Shown here piece after piece: positions 6,719 to 14,368 of a DNA stretch of 22,994 bases (the stretch's first letter is position 1; every line of letters begins with the position of its first letter). The notes under the pieces were generated by a model that did no database searches, had not been told where the DNA came from, and saw only the letters and a list, made by a program, of their open reading frames with translations. Origin of the DNA: CAZOIA01 sp964579675 (lineage in GTDB: Bacteria > Planctomycetota > Phycisphaerae > UBA1845 > PWPN01); NCBI GenBank assembly GCA_964579675.1, contig CAZOIA010000086.1:1-22994 (forward strand), given 5' to 3'. The translations under genes and the position numbers were made by a program.

Positions 6719-7826
6719 ATGCACTTTGAAGACCCTGCCCGTACGCTGGCGGATCTGACCACCCGGATTGTCGCGATCCGGGACTCTCTTTAACTTGCCG
6801 GGCAAGATTTCCCGTCGCAAAGAGCTCGACACGTTGATGTCTGAGGCGGGCTTCTGGGACAACCCGGAGCGGGCCCGCGAGGTGGTGGCGGAACTGAAGG
6901 GGCTCAAGGGTGTGATTGAGCCGATGGAGAGCGTGCGCGCCCGGTCGGAGGATGCGGGCGCGTTGCTGGAGCTGGCCCGGGAAGAGGATGACGCCGACAG
7001 CTTCGCGGAACTGGACCAGGAGCTGGTGGGGATCCAGGATCAGCTCTCGCGGGTCGAGTTGATGACGTTGCTGTCGGGCAAGAATGACGCCCGGGACTGT
7101 TTTTTCAGCATCCAGGCGGGTGCCGGAGGGACGGAGGCGTGCGACTGGGCGGAGATGCTGCTGAGGATGTACCTGCGCTACTTCGAGCGGAACGATTACA
7201 AGGTCGAGGAGCTGGCCCGAACCGAGGGCGAAGAGGCGGGCATTCGCAGCATCACGCTGAAGGTGGCGGGCTTCTATGCGACAGGCTACCTCTCGTGCGA
7301 GCGCGGAGTACATCGGCTCGTGCGGATCAGTCCGTTCGACGCCAACAAGCGCCGGCACACGAGTTTTGCCGCGGTTGATGTGTTGCCGGTCCTGGACGAC
7401 CTGGACGTCGAACTCAAGGAGGATGAGCTCGGCCTCGTCTTCTTCCGGCGGGCCTCAGGGGCGGGGGGGCAAAACGTCAACAAGGTGGCGACCGCCGTCC
7501 GAGTCAAGCATATCCCCACTGGTGTCGCGGTCGAGTGTGTGAACGAGCGGAGCCAGCAGCAGAACAAACGGGTGGCCTTGGCGATCCTGCAATCCAAGGT
7601 CGAACGGATAAGGCAGGAGCAGCGCGACCAGGAATTGCAGCGTCTCTACGGGGACAAGGGTGAGGTCGCCTGGGGCAACCAGATTCGCAGCTACGTGCTG
7701 GACGACCGCCGGGTCAAGGACCATCGCACGGGTGAGGAGACGGGCAACCCCGAGCGCGTGCTCGACGGTGACCTTCAGCTCTTCATCGAGGCGGAGCTGC
7801 GGCGTAGAGTGGCCAAGAAGAAGTGA
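6719..7826 (+). CDS. prfB: Peptide chain release factor 2, read with a +1 programmed frameshift
   Basis: RF2 terminates translation at UGA and UAA. Reading starts at the ATG at 6719 (AAGGAG seven bases upstream), runs 24 codons to an in-frame TAA at 6791-6793, then continues in the +1 frame from 6792 to the TGA at 7824, giving 368 residues. In that numbering SPF is at 204-206 and GGQ at 249-251, one residue off the Escherichia coli RF2 positions (205-207, 250-252), which strongly supports the two-part reading. The first exon-like part (LADLTTRIVAIRDSL) matches the N-terminal helix of RF2. A start in the main frame is blocked by a TGA at 6756, leaving only a TTG at 6768 without a ribosome site. 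The junction reads Ser-Leu-Asn where the classical site gives Leu-Asp. Other RF2 marks: QAGAGGTEACDW, HRLVRISPFD, and SYVLDD near the end. Confidence 0.95.
6777..6794 (+). promoter_or_regulatory. prfB +1 frameshift site with TAA stop
   Basis: The junction is CTT TAA C: CTT at 6788-6790, TAA at 6791-6793, C at 6794. In the classical RF2 site the sequence is CTT TGA C with a Shine-Dalgarno-like AGGGGG three bases upstream of CTT. Here the slippery CTT-T and the following C (a weak termination context) are kept, but the stop is TAA and the upstream purine run is only CGGGA, four bases from CTT. UAA is read by both RF1 and RF2, so autoregulation specific to RF2 should be weaker. Confidence 0.85.
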
Positions 7827-7884
7827 TGGGCAGATGGGGGGATAGAGAGACGGAGACGGCGGGCGATTCGGAACGAGGGGAAGA

Positions 7885-8424
7885 TCATTCGGGCAGGGCG
7901 GGTACAGGGATCTGGAGCGAGGCGCGGTGGCGGCCGCGGCGGAACTCGGCGCGGTAGGGCTCGATCCTGATGAGGCGGAAACCGTCGATGGTGTCACCGA
8001 GGCAGAGCACCCGGCCGTTGACGACGGCCAACATGACACCCTCGCTGACGAATGTGCCCTGGAGTTGGTGTCCGTTCTCGAACGCCTGGGGTGATCCCGG
8101 CTTGGGTCCGGCCTGTTGGTCCTTTTCCTCCTCTGCGCGCTTAAGCAAGCTGTAGTAGGTCAGCATGCCGGTAGACGGGGAGAAGACGTCGCGGTCTGCC
8201 TGTCGCTCCTCGAGATGATCGAGCCAGGTGAGAGAAGGGTCAGAACCCTCTTGGGAGTCTGTCTTTGAGGGTCGGGTGGGGCGAGGTGTTCTCCTTGCCG
8301 CGCCCGGTCCGCGGATCATCTCGGCGGTTGCGGGTTCCGGTTCGCCCAGGAACAGACGATCGACCATGAACGCGCCGCCCGCTGCGAGGAGCAATCCCAG
8401 GTAGATCAGTTTTTTACGGTCCAT
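7885..8424 (-). CDS. PilP/GspC-like pilus or secretion assembly protein
   Basis: 179 residues from the ATG at 8424, with GGAGG nine bases upstream; this start overlaps the end of pilO by 11 bases. A longer frame to 8529 would lie inside pilO and has no ribosome site. Residues 5-24 are a single membrane segment (LIYLGLLLAAGGAFMVDRLF), followed by a proline/arginine-rich linker (~28-60) and a C-terminal beta-rich domain (~118-172: HQLQGTFVSEGVMLAVVNGRVLCLGDTIDGF in part). That pattern of a short strand, ngk/ngr-v-x-x-Gd-x-i-x-g, and a final strand is shared by PilP and the homology region of GspC, which link the inner-membrane platform to the outer-membrane secretin. The placement as last gene after pilM-N-O supports PilP, but the sequence is too diverged for a firm name. 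Confidence 0.7.
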   Translation of the reverse strand: MDRKKLIYLGLLLAAGGAFMVDRLFLGEPEPATAEMIRGPGAARRTPRPTRPSKTDSQEGSDPSLTWLDHLEERQADRDVFSPSTGMLTYYSLLKRAEEEKDQQAGPKPGSPQAFENGHQLQGTFVSEGVMLAVVNGRVLCLGDTIDGFRLIRIEPYRAEFRRGRHRASLQIPVPALPE

Positions 8425-9043
8425 GCAAGGCAACCTCCATCGGCGCGGGGCGTTCCCGTGCGTGTTGAGCCGATTGCGCCGGCTCGACGGCATCGGTCCG
8501 CATCCCGTTGATCTGGCAGGACCAGGCAACCGAACAGAGCCCCTGGGGACCCGCCGGGCCCGGTGAGATCGTAAAGTGTGTCAGATCGACGAAATCGATT
8601 TCGGATTCGATCCGGCCGAAGTATTCCTGGATGGACTTGAACTCACCCCGCCCGACGAACTGAACGAAGAAGGCCCGGTAGTCTCCGTCGTCTACCGTGT
8701 CGATAGGGGAATACTGGTCGATCGTAACGCCGCAACCGTGGGCCAGCGTCGTGAGGCGGGCGATCTGTCGGTCCTTCTCGTTTTCGTGGGGCGGGGGCCC
8801 CCCGAGCTCCGCCAGTTTCTTCCTGGCGTTGGTGATTTGCCGCTCGAGCAGTTCGAACTTGGCGTGGGCCTGCTCAAGTTCGCTCTTGGCCTCGTGCTTG
8901 GCCTCGCGGGCCTGGTCGAGGTCGGCAAACAACTGCAGCGACGGGTGGATCAGGAGTCCATAGATCAGGCCTGCGGCCAGGAGCCCGCCGGCGAGAGTGG
9001 CCCCTTCTTTCGGTGTCAGAATGTTGTCGAGTCGCACCTTCAT
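8414..9043 (-). CDS. pilO: Type IV pilus inner-membrane platform protein PilO
   Basis: 209 residues. The N-terminal cytoplasmic piece is short, a membrane segment lies at ~14-33 (ATLAGGLLAAGLIYGLLIH), then a coiled coil at ~40-80 (DLDQAREAKHEAKSELEQ and on), and a C-terminal ferredoxin-like domain with VQFVGRGEFKSIQEYFGRIE, the motif in which PilO proteins commonly carry G-x-F/Y-x-x-i-x-x-F. PilO pairs with PilN and binds PilP in the type IV pilus alignment complex of the inner membrane. The start at 9043 lies six bases after the pilN stop and its ribosome site is weak, so translation is probably coupled to pilN. The last ~35 residues are alanine/proline/arginine-rich and may be a disordered tail. 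Confidence 0.87.
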   Translation of the reverse strand: MKVRLDNILTPKEGATLAGGLLAAGLIYGLLIHPSLQLFADLDQAREAKHEAKSELEQAHAKFELLERQITNARKKLAELGGPPPHENEKDRQIARLTTLAHGCGVTIDQYSPIDTVDDGDYRAFFVQFVGRGEFKSIQEYFGRIESEIDFVDLTHFTISPGPAGPQGLCSVAWSCQINGMRTDAVEPAQSAQHARERPAPMEVALHGP

Positions 9044-9049
9044 CTGTGG

Positions 9050-9667
9050 CTACCAGTGACATCTAAGCTCGAATGCGATGGCGTCCCGTGAGAGGAACTC
9101 ACTCCGTCGGGCGTCCTTGAGATCAATCGAAGCGAAGGCTCCCGATGCCTGGAGCGCCTCCACGAACATGGAGAGGTCGCCATGATCAACCGCGTAGCCG
9201 TTCATGACGATCCCGTTAATCAAGGGCTTAACCTGGTCCTCCTGCTTCGACTTTTGCCTTGGCTCTTCCTTGGGGGTCTGTCTTCGGTCGGGCGTCCACC
9301 GTGGGGGATTGGTGGCAAGAGTGGTGAGGACGACTTTCTCGGGGGTGGTGGTGCTCAGCATGCCAAGCAGTCGGCTCCATCGATGCGTGGTCCGCAATTG
9401 GGTTGCCAGCGTGACCTGTTGTGTAAGCAGGGCAACTTCGCGTGCCGGCTCTTCAATCTGCTGCGTGACGGTCTCGGTGGCCTCATGCGTGTCTGAAGTT
9501 TCGGCAAGCAGGTTCCGCGTTCTTGCGGACCGCGTATGGAGCACGACGCCGACGCCCAGTTCACCGATCAGCAGGGCTGCGGCGACGGTCATGATCAGGC
9601 GGCCCCGCCGATGGCGGCGCCAGGCTCGGCGGTAGGATGCGGGGAGGAGATCGACTTTCACCGTCAT
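9050..9667 (-). CDS. pilN: Type IV pilus inner-membrane protein PilN
   Basis: 205 residues. The N-terminus VDLLPASYRRAWRRHRRGR is close to the INLLP motif by which PilN docks in a groove of PilM. A membrane segment follows (~24-45, LIMTVAAALLIGELGVGVVL), then a coiled coil (~50-90) and a C-terminal ferredoxin-like domain (GIVMNGYAVDHGDLSMFVEALQ in part). A lysine/glutamate/proline-rich insertion at ~125-145 (TPKEEPRQKSKQEDQ) separates strands of that domain. The ATG at 9667 overlaps the pilM stop in an ATGA, giving a 4-base overlap that implies coupled translation. PilN links cytoplasmic PilM to PilO in the periplasm. Confidence 0.88.
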   Translation of the reverse strand: MTVKVDLLPASYRRAWRRHRRGRLIMTVAAALLIGELGVGVVLHTRSARTRNLLAETSDTHEATETVTQQIEEPAREVALLTQQVTLATQLRTTHRWSRLLGMLSTTTPEKVVLTTLATNPPRWTPDRRQTPKEEPRQKSKQEDQVKPLINGIVMNGYAVDHGDLSMFVEALQASGAFASIDLKDARRSEFLSRDAIAFELRCHW

Positions 9668-10803
9668 GATGCGTCCTCCTGAGTCATGGCCAAGCCGGCA
9701 CAGGCGGCGAGCACGGGGAAGTTGGCCCGGTTGCAGGCTGGACTACCCTTGCCGGAGCCGTCTGCCGGCGCGGTCGCGAGAGCGGGCACGGGATCGGGAA
9801 GCGAAACGGGTACGCCGAGATGGTCGCTCAGGATGTCGAGCAGGCCACCGAGCCGTGCACCGCCGCCGATGAGGAAAATGGGCCCCGCCGACACCCCCGG
9901 TAACTGGCCCAAGGCGAATTGACAGGAGCGTTCGATCTCCTTGGCCATTTCCTCGAGGGTGCGACGGACGATGGCGTAGAGCACGGCGGGCAACTGTTGC
10001 TCATCGATTCGCGTGAGTCCGCCGGCCACGGACCGGAAGCCGCGGTCGCTTTTCCGGATGCCGTAGATCCGCTTGTACTGCTCGGCGATCCGAAAATCGA
10101 CGTGCAGAGCAGCGGCGAGGGTCTCGGTAAGTTCCCGTCCCCCACCTCTGACGACGCGGGCGTAGACGGGACGGCCGGCATTGATCAGGTAGAGCCGGGC
10201 GGACTGGAATCCAATGTCGATGATGCCCCATAGAGTGGAGTCGGGGGGTGAGGTGGCGGCGTCGAGCTGCGGGGAGCAGACGTGGATCATCGCGTTGGGC
10301 ACGACGTCGGCGTGGAGGCAGGCGAGTTGTTGGCTTTCGAGGAGGCTCAGCCATCGCTGGACGCTGGAGATGCGGGCGGCCACGACCATAGCCTTGGTAT
10401 TGCCGGTTTGTCCCGGCTTGACGGGCCAGGCTGCGATTTCCGACTCTGCTGCGGGCCAGGGCATTTGCCGATCGAGCTCGAATCCCAAGGCGGAGCGGAG
10501 TTCCGCGGGCGGCTTGTCGATCAGGGCAGAAGGCACGTCGAGCAACTGGTATTCCACATCAGGGGGACTCAATACCAGGGCGGTTCGGTTGCCCGTGAAC
10601 GTCGCGGGTCCGAACGCCAGTTGCATCTGGGCCTGGTAGTCGAGGTCGGGCGGCTCAGGCGTGGTCGGCTCGGTCTCGACGTTGACAAAATGGTGGATGT
10701 GCCAACCGTCGCCCTTGCGCTTGAGCTGCACCGCGCGGAGCGAGCAGGTGCCGAAATCGACACCGATCAGCGACGTTGTTGTCCTGGTCATCAGTCCAAG
10801 CAC
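9664..10803 (-). CDS. pilM: Type IV pilus assembly protein PilM (actin-like ATPase fold)
   Basis: 379 residues. PilM is a cytoplasmic actin/FtsA-like protein that binds the PilN tail and the PilB/PilT motors. Visible ASKHA parts: phosphate-1 loop IGVDFGTCSLRAVQL (~13-27), phosphate-2 loop WGIIDIGFQSARLYLI (~193-208) and adenosine loop FLIGGGARLGGLLDIL (~317-332). The region QLLDVPSALIDKPPAELRSA fits the 1C subdomain that marks PilM and PilM-like proteins. The chosen start is a GTG at 10803 with GGAG six bases upstream; an in-frame ATG at 10791 has no better site and would shorten the protein by four residues. About 100 non-coding bases separate it from pilC, the longest gap within the pil block. 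Confidence 0.9.
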   Translation of the reverse strand: MLGLMTRTTTSLIGVDFGTCSLRAVQLKRKGDGWHIHHFVNVETEPTTPEPPDLDYQAQMQLAFGPATFTGNRTALVLSPPDVEYQLLDVPSALIDKPPAELRSALGFELDRQMPWPAAESEIAAWPVKPGQTGNTKAMVVAARISSVQRWLSLLESQQLACLHADVVPNAMIHVCSPQLDAATSPPDSTLWGIIDIGFQSARLYLINAGRPVYARVVRGGGRELTETLAAALHVDFRIAEQYKRIYGIRKSDRGFRSVAGGLTRIDEQQLPAVLYAIVRRTLEEMAKEIERSCQFALGQLPGVSAGPIFLIGGGARLGGLLDILSDHLGVPVSLPDPVPALATAPADGSGKGSPACNRANFPVLAACAGLAMTQEDAS

Positions 10804-10906
10804 GGCGTTCTCCGATCCACTCTTACGTCAGGTCGAGGTTCTACGCCTGTCGGTCCACTTGCGGCTTCGCCTGCGCGCTCTCCTTCGCATTGCCGCTAAA
10901 CGGGTT

Positions 10907-12124
10907 TTATCCTCCCGTGATGGTGGCCATGTCGAACATCGGCAGGAACAGCGAAATGGCCACGGTTCCGACGACGACGCCCATTACGGTGAGCATGATG
11001 GGCTCGATGACCCGGGCCAACGAGGCCAGCACCTGGGAGTTCTCGTCTTCCAGGCAGGAGGCGACGAAGAGCAGCGAGTCGGACAGCCTGCCGCTTTCCT
11101 CACCGGTGATGATGGCGGCGGCGAACGTGGTCGGCAGGAGCCAGGACTTCCTGAGCCCCGGGCCGATGGCGTTTCCTTCCGTGATGGTTTGTTCGATGTC
11201 GTCGAGCATTTCCCGGAAATCGAGATTGGCGGTGCCCTGTTGCGTCAAACGGACGGCATCGAGCAGCCCGACCTTGCTGTCGATAAGCTGCCCCAATACG
11301 CGGCAAACGCGAGCCAGGATGATCCTGCGGACAAGGCTCCCGAACAGTGGGACACGGACCGAGAAGCGCGAGAAGAACCGCCGCCCGGTCGCGCTGCGCA
11401 GGAACATGACCGCTGACCCGGCAGCGGCCGCCACCGCTCCAATCGCGTAAGGCCAATGGGTCTGCAGCGTGTCGGAAGTAGAAATCAAGACAGCCGTCGA
11501 GGCCGGAAGCTCCACGTCCATTGCGTAAAACATCTCGGCGAACCGGGGCAACACGAAGATGAACATGGTCACCAGGACCGCGACGCAGAGCAGCATGAGT
11601 ACGGCGGGATAAGCGAGGGCACCGATGACGCGGCTCTTGATCTCCTGCTGCTGTCGGGTGAGGGTAGAGAGTCGCTCGAACGCTAGCCCCATGTCGCCGG
11701 AGGCTTCACCGGCAGCGACCATGCTGGTGTAGATTCCGGTGAAGAGGTTTGGGAAGCGTGCCAAAGCCTCGCTCAACGGTCTGCCCTCCTCGACGTCCAG
11801 GCGAATGGCGTGAATGGTTGCTCGCCACGCGGGGCGATAGGCCTGCTCTTCGACGGCCTCGAGGGCCTGGACGACGCGGGACCCGGCCCGGATGAGCATG
11901 GACATCTGCTGGGTGAAGAAGACGACTTCCTTGAGTTTGCCGCCGGGTTTCTTGTCGTCGGCGGGCGCGGCGGCGGCATGGGGGTCGTCGTCTACGGGGT
12001 CGATCCGGGTGACGAACAGCCCGCGCTGGCGGAGGAGATCGGCGGCTTCGCGCTGGGAGTTGGCGTTGACGGTGTTCACCAACGTCTGTCCCGCGGAATC
12101 GACGGCCTGATACCGAAACGCCAC
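10907..12124 (-). CDS. pilC: PilC/GspF inner-membrane platform protein (T2SF family)
   Basis: 405 residues. The N-terminus FRYQAVDSAGQTL with REAADLLRQRGLFVTRI is the cytoplasmic lead-in found in GspF/PilC. Two T2SF domains follow (~70-195 and ~270-395), each with the pattern of helices and the conserved GExSG (AAGEASGDMG ~136-145 and ITGEESGRLSD ~339-349). Membrane segments lie at ~170-193, ~215-235 and ~372-396, as usual for three-helix GspF proteins. It is the inner-membrane platform that the PilB motor turns. The start is a GTG at 12124 with GGAG nine bases upstream, 14 bases after the pilB stop. Between pilC and GspF the family alone cannot decide; the pilM-N-O neighbours favour pilC. 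Confidence 0.92.
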   Translation of the reverse strand: MAFRYQAVDSAGQTLVNTVNANSQREAADLLRQRGLFVTRIDPVDDDPHAAAAPADDKKPGGKLKEVVFFTQQMSMLIRAGSRVVQALEAVEEQAYRPAWRATIHAIRLDVEEGRPLSEALARFPNLFTGIYTSMVAAGEASGDMGLAFERLSTLTRQQQEIKSRVIGALAYPAVLMLLCVAVLVTMFIFVLPRFAEMFYAMDVELPASTAVLISTSDTLQTHWPYAIGAVAAAAGSAVMFLRSATGRRFFSRFSVRVPLFGSLVRRIILARVCRVLGQLIDSKVGLLDAVRLTQQGTANLDFREMLDDIEQTITEGNAIGPGLRKSWLLPTTFAAAIITGEESGRLSDSLLFVASCLEDENSQVLASLARVIEPIMLTVMGVVVGTVAISLFLPMFDMATITGG

Positions 12125-12138
12125 GTCCAGTTACTCCG

Positions 12139-13926
12139 TTATGCGGGAACGGGTTCGAGCTCGGGCTCCGACCGCTCGGCGGCGGGAACCTTCGCCGGGC
12201 CATGTTCCGCGCGGATGGACGCTTTCTGTTCGAGATGCGTCACCCGCAGGACCTCTTCGAGCGTACTCATACCTTCCTCGACGATGAGCAGTCCCTCCTG
12301 GCGGAGGTCCGGGTGGCTCTTCCCGGCCAGGTACTTCCGGATCTCCTGCTCGCTGGCTCGTGCATCGATCAGCGATCTTATCTCATCGTCGATTTCCATT
12401 ACCTCGTAAATGCCTTTTCGCCCCCGAAAGCCGGAGTCGTGGCACTGGCGACAGCCCTCTCCCCGCTGGAACGCTCGGGGGCGGGTATCGGACCAGCCGG
12501 CCTGGGCGAGGACGGGCGGGGCCGGATAGTAGGTTGTCTTGCAACTGGGGCAGATGGTTCGGGCGAGCCGCTGGGCGACGATCCCGTTGACCGCGGATGC
12601 TACCAGGTAGTGTTCAATGCCCATGTCCATGAGCCGGGTCAGAGAACTCGGACAGTCGTTGGTGTGCAAAGTGCTCAGGACAAGGTGTCCGGTCAGGGCG
12701 GCCTGGATGGCGACGCGAGCGGTCTCGGTGTCGCGAATCTCGCCCACCATGATCACGTCCGGGTCCTGGCGGAGGATCGAGCGCAGGCACCGGGCGAAAG
12801 TCAGCCCGACACTTTCGTTGACCTGGATCTGGTTGATCAGGTCGAGCTGATACTCGACCGGGTCCTCGACGGTGACGATGTTGCGTTCAATGGTGCGGAG
12901 CAGATCGAGGGCGGAGTAGAGCGTGGTCGTCTTGCCGCTGCCGGTGGGCCCGGTGACCAGGACGATCCCGTGGGGGCGAAGGAGCATGCGGCGGAAAACC
13001 TCGAGCGATTCACCCCTGAAGCCGAGCCTCTGCATTTCGGTGTTGAGACTGGCCTTGTCGAGGACGCGGAGGACGATCTTCTCGCCCAGTATGGTCGGCA
13101 TGGACGAGACGCGGAGGTCGATCTCGCGTCCCTCGGCGACGATGTGGACGCGTCCCTCCTGGGGGAGGCGTTTCTCGGCGATATCCATTTTCCCGATGAC
13201 CTTGATGCGGGATATGATGGCGGGGTGCATGCCGGCGGGTGGGGCCATCAGCTCCCGCAGCACGCCGTCGATCCGGTAGCGGACTCGGGTCTTCTTGCGG
13301 TCGGGCTCGACGTGGATGTCACTCGCCCCGTCGCGGATCGCCGAGAGGAGAGCGAGGTTGACCAGATTGATGATCGGGCTGCCCTCGACCATGCGGTCGA
13401 GATCGGTGATGAGGGATTCGTCCGCGCCCTCGCGCTCGACGACTTCGACGTCGCTTTCGGTGAGCGAGACGAGGAAGTCATCCACCGCGACCTCCTCGGT
13501 CTGGTATTTCTGGGCGAACTCTCGAATGTTCGATTCGAGGGCGAGGACGGGCTGGACCTCGGATCCGGTCAAGGCGGCAAGTCGGTCGATCGCGGGCAGG
13601 TTCTGGGGCTCGGCCATGGCGGCGATGACCCGGCCGCGAACCTTGAACATGGGCAGGGCCTTGAGCCTTTCCGCCTCCTCGCGATCCACGAGTTTTGCCA
13701 CCGTCGGATCGATCAGACCGTGCCGAAGGTACGTTCCCGCGACGCCCAACTTCGATGCCAGCGCCTTTACCAGGGCGGTCTGCGACAGAATGCCGAGACT
13801 CACGAGCGTTTCGCCGAGCTTCTCACCCGTCTGCTTCTGGGAGCAGAGGGCGCGGTTGAGATCATCCTCCGTGATCTGGCCCGCCTCGACGAGCGTCTCC
13901 CCGAGTTTGGTGCGTGCGACAAGCAT
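12139..13926 (-). CDS. pilB: PilB/GspE assembly ATPase
   Basis: 595 residues from the ATG at 13926. Residues ~1-145 contain MshEN-type N-terminal modules (LGETLVEAGQITEDDLNRAL, then KLGETLVSLGILS), a fold that in some relatives binds cyclic di-GMP. The ATPase core has Walker A GPTGSGKT (326-333), Asp box VTVEDPVEYQ (351-360), Walker B DVIMVGEIRD (390-399) and the His box STLHTND (418-424). A four-cysteine zinc site is intact: C459, C462, C492, C495. It powers pilus assembly or secretion from the cytoplasm. The frame stays open up to 14028, but those extra 34 residues are a translation of an AT-rich repeat and are rejected; the ribosome site at 13926 is weak (TTGAG). The tail (~565-595) is alanine/glutamate/proline-rich. 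Confidence 0.93.
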   Translation of the reverse strand: MLVARTKLGETLVEAGQITEDDLNRALCSQKQTGEKLGETLVSLGILSQTALVKALASKLGVAGTYLRHGLIDPTVAKLVDREEAERLKALPMFKVRGRVIAAMAEPQNLPAIDRLAALTGSEVQPVLALESNIREFAQKYQTEEVAVDDFLVSLTESDVEVVEREGADESLITDLDRMVEGSPIINLVNLALLSAIRDGASDIHVEPDRKKTRVRYRIDGVLRELMAPPAGMHPAIISRIKVIGKMDIAEKRLPQEGRVHIVAEGREIDLRVSSMPTILGEKIVLRVLDKASLNTEMQRLGFRGESLEVFRRMLLRPHGIVLVTGPTGSGKTTTLYSALDLLRTIERNIVTVEDPVEYQLDLINQIQVNESVGLTFARCLRSILRQDPDVIMVGEIRDTETARVAIQAALTGHLVLSTLHTNDCPSSLTRLMDMGIEHYLVASAVNGIVAQRLARTICPSCKTTYYPAPPVLAQAGWSDTRPRAFQRGEGCRQCHDSGFRGRKGIYEVMEIDDEIRSLIDARASEQEIRKYLAGKSHPDLRQEGLLIVEEGMSTLEEVLRVTHLEQKASIRAEHGPAKVPAAERSEPELEPVPA

Positions 13927-13935
13927 CGTGTGCTC

Positions 13936-14032
13936 AACGATGGACTGTGAATTATGAATTATGAATGATGAATTGCGGACCGAAGCGCCCTGCCCCTGGT
14001 TCATCATTCCGCATTCATCATTCCTCAATCTC
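13936..14032. repeat. AT-rich imperfect inverted repeat between the STAS gene and pilB
   Basis: A markedly AT-rich segment fills the space between the STAS stop (14033) and pilB. On the plus strand the left side carries GAATTATGAATTATGAATGA and TGAATTGCGGA, and the right side TTCATCATTCCGCATTCATC followed by ATTCC. The left GAATGATGAATTGCGGA pairs with the reverse complement of the right arm (GAATGATGAATGCGGA) around a GC-rich centre (about 13980-14000). It interrupts an otherwise GC-rich operon, and the frame read through it gives MRNDECGMMN and NSSFIIHNS, words I associate with repeat-derived spurious N-termini in planctomycete genomes. Confidence 0.75.
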
Positions 14033-14368
14033 CTATAGAAAGCTCCTGACCGCGCTTTCGGGCGAATCGAACAGATCGAGATGGCCGGCGATCCCGGTCA
14101 ACTCGAGGATTTCGCGAAAGAGTTCCGGGACGGCGGCAAGCTTGACGGTCTGGCCGGCCTCGCGTTGACGGTCCGCCAGATCCCAGAGCACCTCCACGCC
14201 CCGGCTATCGACAAAGGAGACTTGCGAACAATCGAGCACCATTCGGCCGTTGGTCTGGTTACGATGTTCTTCGACGCAGTGGGCGAAGGCATCGACATCA
14301 TCCTGGGCGATGGCACCCCGGGGCGAGAGGATTGTGACACTGCCCATACGGTGGTTGTCGATTTTCAC
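14033..14368 (-). CDS. STAS-domain anti-sigma-factor antagonist-like protein
   Basis: 111 residues, a single STAS domain of the SpoIIAA/RsbV size. The phosphorylation-site loop is present as FVDSRGVEVL with Ser55, and the surrounding strands (VTILSPRGAI, MVLDCSQVSFVDS, VKLAAVPELFREILELTGI) follow the family. In known systems the serine is phosphorylated by a GHKL anti-sigma kinase and dephosphorylated by a PP2C phosphatase; neither is found next to it here. The start is a GTG at 14368 with GGGAGG seven bases upstream, overlapping the stop of the previous gene as GTGA, so translation is coupled to the degenerate GGDEF gene. Confidence 0.9.
   Translation of the reverse strand: MKIDNHRMGSVTILSPRGAIAQDDVDAFAHCVEEHRNQTNGRMVLDCSQVSFVDSRGVEVLWDLADRQREAGQTVKLAAVPELFREILELTGIAGHLDLFDSPESAVRSFL

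Noticed and set aside
5732..6762. Minus-strand frames at 5732-6238, 5820-6269 and 6082-6762
   Set aside because: They cross the 34-base repeats or lie antisense to the thioredoxin-like gene, and give repeat-derived arginine/proline-rich protein without motifs.
6768..7826. prfB as an unshifted gene starting at TTG 6768
   Set aside because: No ribosome site; it replaces the conserved N-terminal helix with unrelated residues, while the 6719 ATG with AAGGAG and a +1 shift restores RF2 numbering almost exactly.
12202..13950. A 582-codon open frame on the plus strand, antisense to pilB
   Set aside because: It is the mirror of a fully recognisable ATPase gene with intact Walker motifs; it has no family motif or ribosome site and is an effect of GC-rich codon use.
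13927..14028. An N-terminal extension of PilB by 34 residues
   Set aside because: The codons come from the AT-rich inverted repeat, and the resulting words (MRNDECGMMN, NSSFIIHNS) are not part of the PilB family, whose N-terminal module begins at residue 35 of the long frame.
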